This document shows, one piece after another, positions 1 to 9,685 of a stretch of 64,000 nt of DNA (its first letter is position 1; each line of letters starts with the position of its first letter). The notes beneath the pieces are model-generated. The model saw only the letters and a list, made by a program, of their open reading frames with translations, searched no databases and had not been told where the DNA came from. The translations under genes and the position numbers were made by a program. Origin of the DNA: Phytohabitans suffuscus (lineage in GTDB: Bacteria > Actinomycetota > Actinomycetes > Mycobacteriales > Micromonosporaceae); assembly GCF_011764565.1 (NCBI RefSeq), contig NZ_AP022871.1, positions 558,001-622,000 on the forward strand, written 5' to 3'.

Positions 1-1134
1 GCCGGTACTCCACCGTGCCGGCCGGGTCGACCCCGATCAGCGTGTCCCGGATCAGCTCCACGTAGGACTGCGCGTTGCCCACGTCCTGCCACAGGTGCGG
101 GTCGATCTCGCCGTGCACGTGCCGGCCCAGCACCGCCTGCGGCAGCTGGTACACCTTGTCGCCCGGCCGGCCCAGGAACCGGTACCCCTGACCGGACGGC
201 ACCTGCTTGAGCGCCTTGTTCGGCACCTCGATCACCGTGCTGGCCGGGTCGTACACCTCCTGGCGCACCTCACCGCCACCGTGCGGATCGGCGTACAGGT
301 ACAGCCGCCGCTCGTCCACGTCGACCGCGATGTCGGCATGCCCCGCGCCGAGCACCGTCCCACCCACCGCGTGCGGGTCCACCCCACCGCGAACGTGAAC
401 GTCTGCCGCCCCAGCTCCACCGGCTTCGCACCCTGGGCCACGGCGAGCCTGGCCTCCATCGTCAGCCGGTACACACCCGGCGCGGTGAACGCCCAACTCA
501 TGTGCGTGTGCGCGTCCGGCGGCAGCACCGCCGTGTCGTCCCGGTAGCCGTCGGCGGCGTCGAAACCGTCCGTCGAGTTGACATAGAAGTCCGGCCCGCC
601 GAACGACTCCGTCAGGTACGCCACCAGCTCACCCGGGCCGGAGACCTCCACCGCGGACAGCAGCACGTCCGAGGCCCGGCTGGCCCCGTACTCCCGGCCG
701 GTCCCCCGCACCCGCATGCCCAGCCAGATAGTGTCCAGCGAGGCGTCCTCGACCAGCGGGATGATCTCCGCGGCGTACTTGGCCGCACCCTCGGCCAGCG
801 ACACGTTGGGCACACCGTCGCGCAGGTTCGCGTCGAGCGCCTTGATCACGTTCTGCGCCTCCAGCAGCAGGTAGTTGCTGAAGGCGACGTCCGCGTAGAC
901 CACGTTGCGCACATCCCGCAGCGTCGGCTCGTACACGTGCGCGTCCGCGCTGTCCGGCACGATCGAGTCGACCACCACCCGCTCACCGCCGACGTTGCGC
1001 ACCAGGTCCGCCAGGATCCCGGTCGTGGTCACCACCTGGACCCGCCCATCGGAGTCACTCAACGCGACCGGCGCCGTACACCCGGACAGGGTCAACGCCA
1101 CCGCGACGCCCGCAGCCAACCACCGCACCCTCAT
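1..1134 (-). CDS. Zinc-type ABC transporter substrate-binding lipoprotein with inserted surface-repeat domain (partial, frameshifted)
   Basis: This is a ZnuA/cluster-9-like metal-binding lipoprotein. The N-terminus is a lipoprotein signal ending in the lipobox LTLSGC, followed by the start of the binding domain (VVTTTGILADLVRNVGG). An actinobacterial surface-anchored repeat is inserted in mid-protein (AHTHMSWAFTAPGVYRLTMEA). After a one-base loss in the C run at 382-385 the other frame restores the C-terminal metal-binding half (LGRHVHGEIDPHLWQDVGN). This layout matches the 'anchored repeat ABC transporter, substrate-binding protein' family. The ATG at 1134 was chosen over the upstream in-frame start at 1188 because the signal peptide begins there. 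A Zur-like palindrome lies 54 bases upstream. The 3' end runs off the window. The remaining uncertainty is whether the frameshift is real. Confidence 0.8.
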
Positions 1135-1187
1135 CCGCCGGTCCCCTCCCCACGCGGCCAACCGATCCACACCGCACACTATCAGCA

Positions 1188-1205
1188 ATGAAAACGGTTT
1201 TCGAT
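1188..1205. promoter_or_regulatory. Zur-like operator
   Basis: The near-palindrome ATGAAAACGGTTTTCGAT has arms GAAAAC and GTTTTC around one central base. It resembles actinobacterial Zur boxes (TGAAAAT-type half sites). It sits just upstream of the minus-strand zinc-binding lipoprotein gene, where zinc-dependent repression would be expected. The assignment is by eye. Confidence 0.6.
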
Positions 1206-1408
1206 AGCGGAGTCAGCGACGCGGCGGGCAATCCGGAATCAAGAAGCTTCGAGCTGCCACGACGTCCGCGGTAGTGCCTTCGGGCGCCGCAGCGGCCGAG
1301 GGCCTCGCGTCGGCCGTCCGGACGACCCTCGAATCAACATCAGGTACCCGTCTTTGTGATCTAGGGGCATTTCTCCTTGACGCCTCCGAGCAGCATTCGC
1401 CAGGATGC

Positions 1409-1427
1409 TCAGGTAAGCCTTACCTAA
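1409..1427. promoter_or_regulatory. IdeR/DmdR-type iron box
   Basis: TCAGGTAAGCCTTACCTAA has perfect AGGTAAG/CTTACCT arms and matches the TTAGGTTAGSCTAACCTAA iron-box consensus closely. It lies 37 bases before the GTG start of the heme/siderophore binding protein gene at 1464, so the importer operon is probably repressed by an IdeR/DmdR-type regulator when iron is sufficient. Confidence 0.75.
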
Positions 1428-1463
1428 CCTGCTGCACTGAGGTCCTACTGAGGTGGTTGGCCC

Positions 1464-2543
1464 GTGGATGACTCGGCGACGTCGCGAGGGCGGAGCTTCC
1501 TGGCCGTGCGCGCCGGCGGGGTGCTGGTCTCCCTTGTGCTGGCGGCGTCCTGCACGGCCACCGGTTCCCCGACCGCCTCGGACCCCTCGGCCGGTGGGCG
1601 GCCGCAGTGCGTGGGGCCGGCGACGGCCTCGTCACAGCCCAGCGTCGAGGTGATCGCGACCGGTCCCACGCCGCGACTTCCGGTGACCTACACCGACATC
1701 ACCGGAAAGCCCGTGACGATCACCGATGCCAGCCGGATCCTGGCACTCGACACCTACGGCACGCTGGCGACGACGGTTTACGCCCTCGGGCTGGGAGATC
1801 GGCTCGTCGGGCGGGACGTGTCGACCGGAATCCCCGAGCTGCGGCACCTGCCGCTGGTGACCCACAACGGCCACGATCTCAACGGCGAGGCCATCCTGAA
1901 CCTGCGCCCGTCGGTGATCCTGACCGACTACAGCATCGGCCCGCTGGAGGTGCAGCTACAGCTGCGGGACTCCGGGATACCCGTGGTCATCATGAGCGAC
2001 AAGCGCTCCCGCGACCAGGTCGGCCCGCAGATCGAAGAGGTCGCCAAGGCGCTCGGCGTGCCAGAACTGGGCGAGCGGCTCGCCGAGCGCGTGCGCGGCG
2101 AGATCGAGGCGGCCAGGGCCCGGGTCACCGCGCTCGCCCCGAAGGAGCCGGCGCACCGGCTGCGGATGGTCTTCCTCTACATGCGCGGCAACGCCGGGGT
2201 CTACTACTGGTTCGGGAAAGGCTCGGGCGCCGACGACCTGATCCAGGACCTCGGCGGGATCGACGTGGCGACCGAGGCGGGCCTTTCGGGGATGCGGCCG
2301 CTCAACGCCGAAGGGCTGGCCACGGCCAATCCCGATCTCTACCTGATGATGACGCGGGGGCTGGAGTCGGTCGGCGGCATCGACGGGCTGAAGAAGGTAC
2401 CAGGTGTCGCCGACACCTCCGCCGGCCAGCGCTCGTGCGTCGTCGACATGAGTGACTACCAAGTACTCAGCTTCGGGCCGCAGTTTCCGGCAACCCTCGA
2501 AGCGCTCGCCGAGGCCGTCTACCGCCGGGCGGTCCGTCCGTGA
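1464..2543 (+). CDS. hmuT: Heme/siderophore ABC transporter substrate-binding lipoprotein (HmuT-like)
   Basis: A 359-residue lipoprotein. The signal sequence ends in a lipobox-like LAASC at about residue 31, and a class III periplasmic-binding domain follows (ITGKPVTITDASRILALD, then LNLRPSVILTDYSIGP). It would capture heme or a siderophore outside the membrane and deliver it to the permease encoded next. The GTG start fits the iron box 37 bases upstream. Its stop overlaps the permease start (GTGA at 2540-2543), showing translational coupling. The two HtaA-locus proteins further downstream favour heme as the ligand; a siderophore is the alternative. Confidence 0.85.
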   Translation: MDDSATSRGRSFLAVRAGGVLVSLVLAASCTATGSPTASDPSAGGRPQCVGPATASSQPSVEVIATGPTPRLPVTYTDITGKPVTITDASRILALDTYGTLATTVYALGLGDRLVGRDVSTGIPELRHLPLVTHNGHDLNGEAILNLRPSVILTDYSIGPLEVQLQLRDSGIPVVIMSDKRSRDQVGPQIEEVAKALGVPELGERLAERVRGEIEAARARVTALAPKEPAHRLRMVFLYMRGNAGVYYWFGKGSGADDLIQDLGGIDVATEAGLSGMRPLNAEGLATANPDLYLMMTRGLESVGGIDGLKKVPGVADTSAGQRSCVVDMSDYQVLSFGPQFPATLEALAEAVYRRAVRP

Positions 2544-3660
2544 AGGCCGTGGCGGAACGCCGTTCGATCGATCGGCAGCCCGCGCGCCGCCGCCCGGCGG
2601 TCAGCGAGCTCGCTCTCACGCCGGCACGCACCGCGCGGGCGACGGTCGTGATCGCGGCGCTGCTCGTCGCACTCGTCGTGACCTCGCTGGTTTCCGCGGG
2701 CGTGGGCCAGCTGCACGTCCCTCCCGCCGAGGTGATCGGCTCGGTGTTGCACCGGCTGGGGCTGGCGGTCGGCGATCTGCCCAGCCACCCCAACGGCGAG
2801 GCGGCGTTGTGGAACATCCGGTTCCCGCGCCTGGTCCTGGGGCTGCTGGTGGGGCCGGGCTGGGCGTGGCCGGCGCGGTGATGCAAGGCATCTTCGGCAA
2901 CCCACTGGCCGAGCCCGGGGTGATCGGCGTCTCCGCCGGCGCCGGAGTCGGCGCCTGCGCCGTCATCGTGTTCGGCTGGGCCTTCCTCGGGCCGATGACC
3001 ATACCCGCCGCCGCCTTCGCCACGGCCCTGGTCACCACGGTCATCGTCTACGGGCTGGCACGGCGCGACGGCCGCACCGAGGTCGTCACCCTTGTGCTGA
3101 TGGGCATCGCCGTCAACGCGGTGGCCAGCGCGCTCATCGCCTACCTCGTGTTCCTGGGGGATACCGCCGCCCGTGAGCAGATCGTGTTCTGGCAGCTCGG
3201 CAGCCTCAACGGCAGCCGCTGGGTCCAGGTGCGGGTGGTGGCTCCGCTGATGATCGTCGGGTTGATCGCGGCGTGGACGCTCGCCGGCCGGCTGGACCTA
3301 CTCGCGTTGGGCGAGCGGGCCGCACGCCACCTCGGTGTCCACGTCGAACGCCTCCGGCTCACCGCGATCGTGCTCACCACCCTGATGGTCGCGGCGGGTG
3401 TGGCGTTCGCAGGGATCATCGCCTTCGTCGGGCTCGTCGTACCGCACCTGATCCGGATGGCGATCGGCCCCTCCCACCGCACGCTCCTGCCCGGCAGCGC
3501 GGTCGGCGGCGCATTGGTCCTCACCGCGGCAGACCTTGTGGCCCGCACCGCGGTCGACTACGCCGACCTACCGATCGGGATGCTCACCGCATTGGTCGGC
3601 GGCCCGTTCTTCTTCTGGCTGCTGATGCGCGCCCGCTCCCGCGCCGGGGGCTGGGCATGA
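2540..3660 (+). CDS. hmuU: FecCD-family ABC permease (HmuU-like), frameshifted
   Basis: An integral-membrane permease of the FecCD family, about 373 residues once one missing base is restored. The N-terminal third reads from the GTG at 2540 to LVLGLLVG. A base is lost in the G run at 2851-2854, after which the frame continues GLGVAGAVMQGIFGNPLAEP through the typical GIIAFVGLVVPHLIRM segment to the stop at 3660. Multiple hydrophobic helices are evident. It overlaps the binding-protein gene upstream and the ATPase gene downstream (ATGA at 3657-3660), so the three genes form one coupled operon for heme or siderophore import. Confidence 0.85.
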
Positions 3661-4553
3661 CGGTTGTCGACGCTCTGTGGCGCCGCCCGCCGCGCGTGCC
3701 CGCCCGTGCGCCGCAGGGCGCGGTGGTCGTCGAGGCCCGGGACGTGTCGCTGTCGCTGGGCGGCGTCCCGGTGCTGCGCGGCGTCGACCTCGCCGTCCGG
3801 GCCGGGCAGGTGCTGGCCGTGGTCGGCCCCAACGGCGCAGGCAAGTCCACATTGCTCGGTGTGCTGGCCGGAGACCACCCACCCGAGCGCGGCAGCGTCA
3901 CCGTCGACGGCGAACCGCTGTACGCATGGTCCGCCACCGAGCTGGCGTTGCGCCGCGGGGTCCTGCTGCAACGGGTGGACGTGTCGTTCCCGTTCACGGT
4001 CACCCAGATCGTGCGCATGGGGCGGGCGCCCTGGGCGGGGACGCCGGCCGAGGACTGGGACGACGAGGTTGTCGCCGGTGCCCTCGCTGAAACCGACGTG
4101 GCCGCCTTCGCCGATCGAGTCTTCACCTCGCTGTCCGGCGGGGAACGCGCCCGTGCGGCGCTCGCCCGGGTGCTGGCCCAGGAGCCCGCCGCGTTGCTGC
4201 TGGACGAGCCGACCGCCTCGCTCGACATCGGACACCAGGAGCGCATCCTCGGCCTGGCCCGGCTGCGCGCCGCCCGCGGCGACGCCGTGCTCGTCGTGCT
4301 GCACGACCTCGGGCTGGCGGCCGCGTACGCCGACACGGTGGCGGTGCTGTCCGCGGGGAGGGTGGCCGCCTCCGGCCCGCCCGCCGAGGTGCTGACAGCC
4401 GAGCGCCTCACCGAGGTCTACCAGTACCCGATCGAGGTGCTGCGCCACCCCGGTACCGGCGCTGTTCTCGTCATCCCGCGGCGCGACGGACCCGGCGACC
4501 CACCTTCGCCCAGCCCGGACCCAACAGATACCACCGCAGCGTCGACCACCTGA
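3657..4553 (+). CDS. hmuV: Heme/siderophore ABC transporter ATPase (HmuV-like)
   Basis: A 298-residue ABC ATPase that powers the preceding FecCD permease. Walker A is GPNGAGKST near residue 57, the signature is LSGGERARAALARVLAQ, and Walker B is ALLLDEPTASLD. The ATG at 3657 overlaps the permease stop. The extra N-terminal stretch of about 20 residues before the ABC core (WRRPPRVPARAPQG) is modest for the family. The next gene follows after 11 bases, so the surface heme proteins are probably co-transcribed. Confidence 0.88.
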   Translation: MTVVDALWRRPPRVPARAPQGAVVVEARDVSLSLGGVPVLRGVDLAVRAGQVLAVVGPNGAGKSTLLGVLAGDHPPERGSVTVDGEPLYAWSATELALRRGVLLQRVDVSFPFTVTQIVRMGRAPWAGTPAEDWDDEVVAGALAETDVAAFADRVFTSLSGGERARAALARVLAQEPAALLLDEPTASLDIGHQERILGLARLRAARGDAVLVVLHDLGLAAAYADTVAVLSAGRVAASGPPAEVLTAERLTEVYQYPIEVLRHPGTGAVLVIPRRDGPGDPPSPSPDPTDTTAASTT

Positions 4554-4564
4554 TAGGAGCAGCC

Positions 4565-5526
4565 ATGAGGCACCGCGCTGCCCACGCCGTACCCGTCCTC
4601 GCACTCGCCGCGGCACTGGCGGCGGCTCCGGCAGCTGGCGCCGCCGCCGCGCAACGCGCCGCGGATCCGCGCCTCACCGTGTCGCCCGGCACGCTGCCGG
4701 CCGGCCAGATATCCACCGTCACCGTCACGGGCCAGAGCTATCTCGTGCCGCCGCACGCCCCGGGCGTGAGCGTGTTCGGTGGGATCTACGTCTTCTTCGG
4801 CTGGGTGTCCGACCCCGACAACTTCGGGCCCAGCATCCGCAACTCCACCAACAACAACGGCACGGTCGGCGTGACGTACGCCTATCCGGGGGAAGCGGGC
4901 GACGGCGCGACGCGTGACGACGGCAGCGGCACCATGCGCCTTGTCTCCTTCACGGAGGGCGGTGCGTCCGGCGACGCGACCGAGTTCCACATGGACGACA
5001 ACGGCAACTGGAAGACCACGCTGCGGATCTTCGGCTCCACCTTCACGACAACCACCCCCAACGGCCAGACCCGCACCTACGACTGCCAGAAGGTACGGTG
5101 CGGCGTCTTCACCATCGGAGCGCACGGCGTCGCCAGCGCCACGAACGAGACGTTCACTCCGATCACGTTCCGCGGCGACGGACGGCCCGCCGCCCAGCCC
5201 TCGTCGACAACCCGCGGCGCCGCCCCGGCGCCGACGACGGCCGGCAACGCCCCCCGTACTGGCGCGTCGCCGACGGACACGCCCGCCGCGAGCGCGCCCG
5301 GGGACGGGAGCAGTGCCCCGGACCTCGCACCAGGCGCGGATGGTGACGGCGAGCCGGGCCAGCTGGCCAGCAACACCCGCTCCGTGCGCAGCACCGGCGG
5401 CGTGAGCCCCCTCGTACCCCTCGCCGTCGTGGGGCTGGTCGTGGCCCTCGTCGTCGGTGGCCTCGTGTGGCGGCGGCTCAGGCGGTCCGGCCCCACAGAC
5501 CCAGCTCCCCTGTGTCACCACAATAA
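4565..5526 (+). CDS. Secreted, C-terminally anchored heme-locus protein, frameshifted near its end
   Basis: The product has an Ala-rich signal peptide (residues 1-29), a conserved secreted domain (LVPPHAPGVSVFGGIYVFFG near the start, TYDCQKVRCGVFTIGAHG near the end), an Ala/Pro/Thr-rich linker and one C-terminal membrane helix followed by RRLRR. Such proteins commonly accompany HtaA and HmuTUV genes in actinobacteria and probably take part in surface heme capture; that role is inferred. The open frame runs on into the next gene. Restoring one base in the C run at 5491-5494 gives the ending HRPSSPVSPQ with TAA at 5524-5526, just ahead of the next gene's strong ribosome site. Corrected length is about 320 residues. 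Confidence 0.7.
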
Positions 5527-5540
5527 GGAGGTACTAGTCC

Positions 5541-6874
5541 ATGTCACACCTCGACCGATCGGTGCGCCCGCCGGGCGTCGGCCGGCGGCTCGCGACGCTG
5601 GCCGTGGCCGGCACGGTCGTCGCCGGCAGCCTCGCCCTCGGTGCCGTGCCCGCGTCGGCGGCTCCGCAGACGATCGACGGCGCCGTCTTCGAGTGGGGGT
5701 GAGCACCGAGATGCAGGCCGCGCCCCCGTTCGGTGGCTGCAACTACCTCTCCGCCGGAGAGTCCGACGGCACGCAGGCCAGCTACCAGACCAGCGTGGGC
5801 GACGTGACCGTCCTCAAGGACGGCGCGGCTCCGACCTGGGCGAACAAGTGCAACGGCGCACCGACTCGCGCGGTCAACCAGAAGGTGGTCTGGTCCGGTG
5901 GGTCGGGCACGGTCGACCCGGCGACCGGCGAGGCGCAGCTTTCCTTCACCGGACAGCTCTCGCTCAACTTCTACGGCGGGCTGGTGCCGTTCACGATCGA
6001 GGACCCGGTCGTGACGGTCGCGGCGGACGGCTCCGGCCAGGTGGTGGCCACGCTGTTCGGCTACGCCTCGTCCATGGAGAACCCGACCGTCAAGGTGCCG
6101 CTCGACCCGGTGACCGGGATCGTGGTCGCCGATCTGTCCGATGTGAACGCCGGCGGCACCGGCTTCACCGTCACCCCGGACTACGCGGGCGTGGAGTACG
6201 AGCCACCGGCCGGCTCCGGCGGCACACCCCAGAACCGCACCGTCGCGGGCTGGGGCTCCTGGCCGGACAGCTGGGTCGACTTCCACTACGAGACCGGGCT
6301 GACGTCGTACTGGTACAGCAGCGGTGGCTCGGCCGACCCCTACAAGGCGCCGACCGCGATCACCATCAGCTACGACGGTGGCGTGGTCGACCCGGGTCCG
6401 AGTGACGGCGAGCAGGACATCACCGTCACCGTGCCGGAGGTCGTCGAGCCGGGCGAGTTCCTGTGGAGCATCGACGGTGACCAGGCGGTAAACCTCGGCG
6501 AGACCACCGACCAGGGCACCTACCTGCAAGCGACCGGGGCCATCGACCCGATCTCGGTCACCGACACCCGCGCCGGCGGCCCCGAGTGGTCGATCTCCGG
6601 GCAGGTCTCCGACTTCACCGGTGGCCTCTCCGGAAAGTACCTGGGCTGGTCGCCGAAGGTGCTCACCGCGGGTGCCGGGGCGACGGCTGGCACGGCCGTC
6701 TCCGCGGGCATCGACGCCGGGAACGGCTTGACCGAGTCGTCCACCCTGGCCGCCGCGTCCGGCGGTCACGCGGCCGGCACCGCCAGTGTCGGCGCTGACC
6801 TCGACCTCCGCCTGCCGGCCGAGACCCCAGCGGGCAGCTACACCGCCACGCTGACCATCACCGCGCTCTCCTAG
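5541..6874 (+). CDS. htaA: HtaA-domain surface protein with C-terminal WxL-like region, frameshifted
   Basis: A secreted protein of about 444 residues. A strong AAGGAGG site at 5525-5531 precedes the ATG at 5541. The signal peptide ends at VPASAA, and the HtaA heme-binding domain begins at IDGAVFEWG. That frame then stops; one base missing in the G run at 5695-5699 restores GVSTEMQAAPPFGGCN onward. The HtaA domain reaches about residue 280, followed by a C-terminal region with WSIDGDQAVNLG and WSISGQVSDFTGG that resembles WxL cell-wall-binding domains. In corynebacteria, HtaA family proteins take heme from hemoproteins and pass it to HmuT. The WxL-like tail suggests wall attachment together with the DUF916 protein encoded next. 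Confidence 0.78.
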
Positions 6875-6900
6875 GCGCAGCTCTTTCTGTGCGAACAAAG

Positions 6901-6933
6901 CGGCCGGGACCCGAAAGGACCGGGTCCCGGCCG
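6901..6933. terminator. GC-rich hairpin terminator after the HtaA gene
   Basis: A perfect 13-bp stem (CGGCCGGGACCCG at 6901-6913 pairing with 6921-6933) with a 7-base loop lies 27 bases after the HtaA stop. There is no T tract, as is usual in high-GC actinomycetes. The next gene has its own ribosome site, so read-through remains possible. Confidence 0.7.
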
Positions 6934-7025
6934 CCCGCCCTTCACAACGTGTAGCAGTCGCGACGGGACAGGTCCGAGTATCGCCGAGCGGACCTGGCGT
7001 CGCCAGATAAAGGAGTCACCCCGGT

Positions 7026-8189
7026 ATGAGTGCACAACGATGGCGGTTATGGCGGGCGCTGCTCGCCGTCGCGCTCGCCGGTGCCGGCGGCCTTGTATCG
7101 GCCCAGCCCGCCGCCGCCACGGTGCCGGTCCATCGCCAGGCTCCTGGCGATGAGACGCTGACCTGGTCGGTACGACCCACGCCGGCGAAGGACAACCCCG
7201 AGCGGCCCAACTTCACCTACGACCTCGTGCCCGGCCAGCGGATCGAGGACAGCATCCGGGTACGCAACTTCGGCGACAAGCCCCTGACGTTGACGGTGTA
7301 CGCGAGTGACGCCCTGACCACCTCCAGCGGCGTACTCGATCTGCTGCCCGCCGGCAGGGAGCCCACCGACGTCGGCAAGTGGATCGTGCTCGACACCTCC
7401 GCCATCGAGGTACCGCCGAAGAAGTTCGTGGACGTGCCGTTCACGATGGTGGTGCCGGCCGGCACGGAGAGCGGGGATCACACCGGCGGTATCGTCACCT
7501 CGTACCGCTCCCCGGGCATCGACGACCAGGGGCGCGCTGTCGTCGTGGACCGCAGGCTGGGGACGCGGGTGTACACCCGGGTCGGCGGTGCCTTGCAGCC
7601 CAAGCTGGAGATCTCGAACGTCGAGATCAGCTACACCGGCACCGGCAACCCCCTGACGCCGGGCGACGTGCGCGTGACCTACACGGTCACCAACACCGGC
7701 AACGTCCGGCTCGGCGCCGAGCAGCTTCTCGTCGTGCCCGGCCGGCTCGGCTTCCCCGGACGGGAGGCGGTCCTGGAACAGATGCCGGAACTGCTGCCAT
7801 CGAACTCGCTGACGTTCTCAGCCGACATATCAGATGTCTGGCCGACGTTCCGCTCGGCCGTCAAGGTCGAGCTGCGCCCGGTCCCGACCCGGGACGGCGA
7901 CGTCTTCGACCCGAGCGCCCCGCAAGCGACCGCCTCGGCCGCGACCTGGTCGATCCCATGGGCCCAGCTCCTGGTGCTTCTGGTCGTCACCACCGCCGCG
8001 CTGTGGGTGGCGTGGCGCGTCCGCCGCCGCCGCCATCGCAAGACCGCGGTGCAGGAGCAGGCCGTGCAGGTCGCCGCCATCGTCAAGGAGACCGTCCAGG
8101 CCGTGCTCGCCGCCCGCGAGCCACAGCCCGCGGCCGACCGGGCCGGCGGCCAACTCGACGGTACGCCGGACGGCGGCCGCGACACGTGA
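7026..8189 (+). CDS. DUF916-type WxL-partner membrane protein
   Basis: A 387-residue secreted and anchored protein. The signal peptide ends near SAQPAAA. A DUF916-like beta domain follows (FTYDLVPGQRIEDSIRVRN, then FVDVPFTMVVPAGTESGDHT). A second Ig-like part comes next (VTYTVTNTGNVRLGAEQLLV), then one membrane helix around residues 319-339 and a basic cytoplasmic tail. In WxL gene clusters DUF916 proteins bind peptidoglycan and display WxL proteins, which fits the WxL-like tail of the HtaA protein encoded upstream. A ribosome site (AAAGGAG) precedes the ATG. Codon 6-7 region contains a TTA codon. The heme role comes from context only. Confidence 0.78.
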   Translation: MSAQRWRLWRALLAVALAGAGGLVSAQPAAATVPVHRQAPGDETLTWSVRPTPAKDNPERPNFTYDLVPGQRIEDSIRVRNFGDKPLTLTVYASDALTTSSGVLDLLPAGREPTDVGKWIVLDTSAIEVPPKKFVDVPFTMVVPAGTESGDHTGGIVTSYRSPGIDDQGRAVVVDRRLGTRVYTRVGGALQPKLEISNVEISYTGTGNPLTPGDVRVTYTVTNTGNVRLGAEQLLVVPGRLGFPGREAVLEQMPELLPSNSLTFSADISDVWPTFRSAVKVELRPVPTRDGDVFDPSAPQATASAATWSIPWAQLLVLLVVTTAALWVAWRVRRRRHRKTAVQEQAVQVAAIVKETVQAVLAAREPQPAADRAGGQLDGTPDGGRDT

Positions 8190-8400
8190 CGACGCGGCGA
8201 CCCATGGCGGTCACCGCGACCGCGACCCCGCGTCTCAGGCCGCAGCTGGTGGCGGATCAGCCTGGCGCCGGCTCTCACCTGGTACTGGATCACCCGCGGC
8301 CGTCGAGGGCGTGCGCCGGCTCGACGAGGACCGGGCGGCAATCCCCGCACGTACTTCGCCCGCGGCCACCGCGAAACCGACGTCGCGCGGCTGGTGGCCA
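8190..8400. other. Intergenic region between convergent genes
   Basis: About 210 bases between the DUF916 gene and the minus-strand DUF2470 gene. I see no conserved reading frame or clear hairpin here. Confidence 0.5.
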
Positions 8401-9204
8401 TCAGCGCTCCTGACCGTGTCCGCGTGCCGACTCGGTCGAGTCGGGCCCGTCGTCGGCGCTGTCGCGCTCGCAGCGATGGAACAGGATGGGGTGCAGGAAG
8501 TGCGCGAGCCGGTGCCGGCTGCGCATCGCCACGGGGAAGTCCAGGCGGAGCCACCGGGGCCGGGCTGTGTCGGGGTCCAGAGCGACGACGAATCCGTACT
8601 GGTCCAGCCGTACCGGCAGCGGCGGGCTGGTGACACGGATACCCGCGGCGGCGAGCGAGTCGGCGAGGAAGGAGCCGATCTCGGCGGCGTGGTGTTCGGC
8701 CAGGTCGACGAGGAGATCCTTCTCCTCCTCGTGCAGCGGGTCGGGAGCCGCCGCCCGGTATACATCGATATCGAGGTGATGGAGGGCGTCGTCGATTCTG
8801 AGCCGGACCTGGCGGACGTCGAGCCGATAGAGGGCTGTGCCCTGACCGATGTCGAACAGGCCGGTCGCCGGATTGCCGTCGGCGAACTCGAGGATGGCCT
8901 GGCGGGTGGCGCCGGGCTCCAGGCGGCGGATCGGGCCGAGGACCACGGCGCGGCCGAGGCTCGGCGCGTTACCGAACGGTGGGACGTCGTCGACCGTGAG
9001 CGCGCCGAGGGGTCCATCCGGCCCGTATCGCCTCAGCAGTTGGCTGCCGAGAGGGCTGCCGTCCGCGACCAGCAGGAGTAGGTCGCCCCGGTGGTCGGTG
9101 GCGTGGACGACCTCGTGGTCGTCGGGCTCTGGGCTGATCCGCAGGACGGCGGGCAGCCTGCCGCGCAGCAGGGTTCGGGTGATCTCCTCGACGTTGGGAC
9201 CCAC
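8401..9204 (-). CDS. DUF2470 / HugZ-like iron-regulated protein
   Basis: A 267-residue protein with a pyridoxamine-phosphate-oxidase-like N-terminal half (DDHEVVHATDHRGDLLLLVAD) and a DUF2470-like segment (HAAEIGSFLADSLAAAGIRV). This pairing occurs in the HugZ/heme-utilisation family of heme-binding or heme-degrading proteins. The GTG start at 9204 lies 33 bases from a good IdeR-like box, which supports a role in heme iron use beside the HmuTUV-HtaA genes. It is not a canonical HmuO-type heme oxygenase. The enzymatic activity is inferred. Confidence 0.7.
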   Translation of the reverse strand: MGPNVEEITRTLLRGRLPAVLRISPEPDDHEVVHATDHRGDLLLLVADGSPLGSQLLRRYGPDGPLGALTVDDVPPFGNAPSLGRAVVLGPIRRLEPGATRQAILEFADGNPATGLFDIGQGTALYRLDVRQVRLRIDDALHHLDIDVYRAAAPDPLHEEEKDLLVDLAEHHAAEIGSFLADSLAAAGIRVTSPPLPVRLDQYGFVVALDPDTARPRWLRLDFPVAMRSRHRLAHFLHPILFHRCERDSADDGPDSTESARGHGQER

Positions 9205-9236
9205 TTCGACCTCCTGGCCTCACACGGTCGGCGAAG

Positions 9237-9255
9237 TTAGGTTAGCCTAATCTAT
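9237..9255. promoter_or_regulatory. IdeR/DmdR-type iron box
   Basis: TTAGGTTAGCCTAATCTAT matches the left half of the iron-box consensus exactly and the right half with two or three changes. It lies just upstream of the minus-strand DUF2470 gene, linking that gene to the same iron control as the operon at 1464. Confidence 0.72.
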
Positions 9256-9472
9256 GATCCAGGCGAAAAGCCCTTCGATCAGAGGGCGTACGTGAAGTAC
9301 CTGAAGTTCCGGCGGCTCGCCGAGAGGGCGGATCCCGCTCCGGAGTTGACTTGAGCTCCTACCGCGCTTCCGGGACTACCTACGCCTTCGGCTGCTCGCG
9401 CTCGACTCGGCGTTGAACTTTAGGCGCCGCGGCTGTTGCGCCTGACGCCGCGTCAGGATCTACGTTGCCGTC

Positions 9473-9685
9473 ATGGGCGACGTGCCAGAACAGTGGTCGG
9501 TTGGTGCGGTCGCCGACGCGGCCGGGGTGACCGTCCGGACGTTGCACCGCTACGACCGGCTGGGCCTGCTGCCGTGCGACCGGAGCCCGAACGGCCATCG
9601 GCGCTACACCGCGCGCACCACGTCGCCCGCCTCTACCGCATCCTGGCCTGCGCGAGCTCGGGTTCACGCTGAGGCAGTCCAGACG
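9473..9685 (+). pseudogene. Truncated MerR-family regulator (DNA-binding part only)
   Basis: The first 45 residues form a clear MerR winged helix-turn-helix (SVGAVADAAGVTVRTLHRYD, then RLGLLPCDRSPNGHRRY). Two one-base losses near 9613 and 9652 are needed to keep the frame through HVARLYRILACARELGFTLRQ. The homology then stops abruptly where the minus-strand DJ-1 gene ends, and no effector-binding domain remains. The truncation is therefore real even if the small indels are errors. It is probably non-functional. Confidence 0.7.

Noticed and set aside
4418..5521. Long minus-strand open frame (367 codons) opposite the ABC ATPase end and secreted heme-locus gene
   Set aside because: It mirrors strongly biased plus-strand codons, has no recognisable domain, and overlaps well-supported genes.
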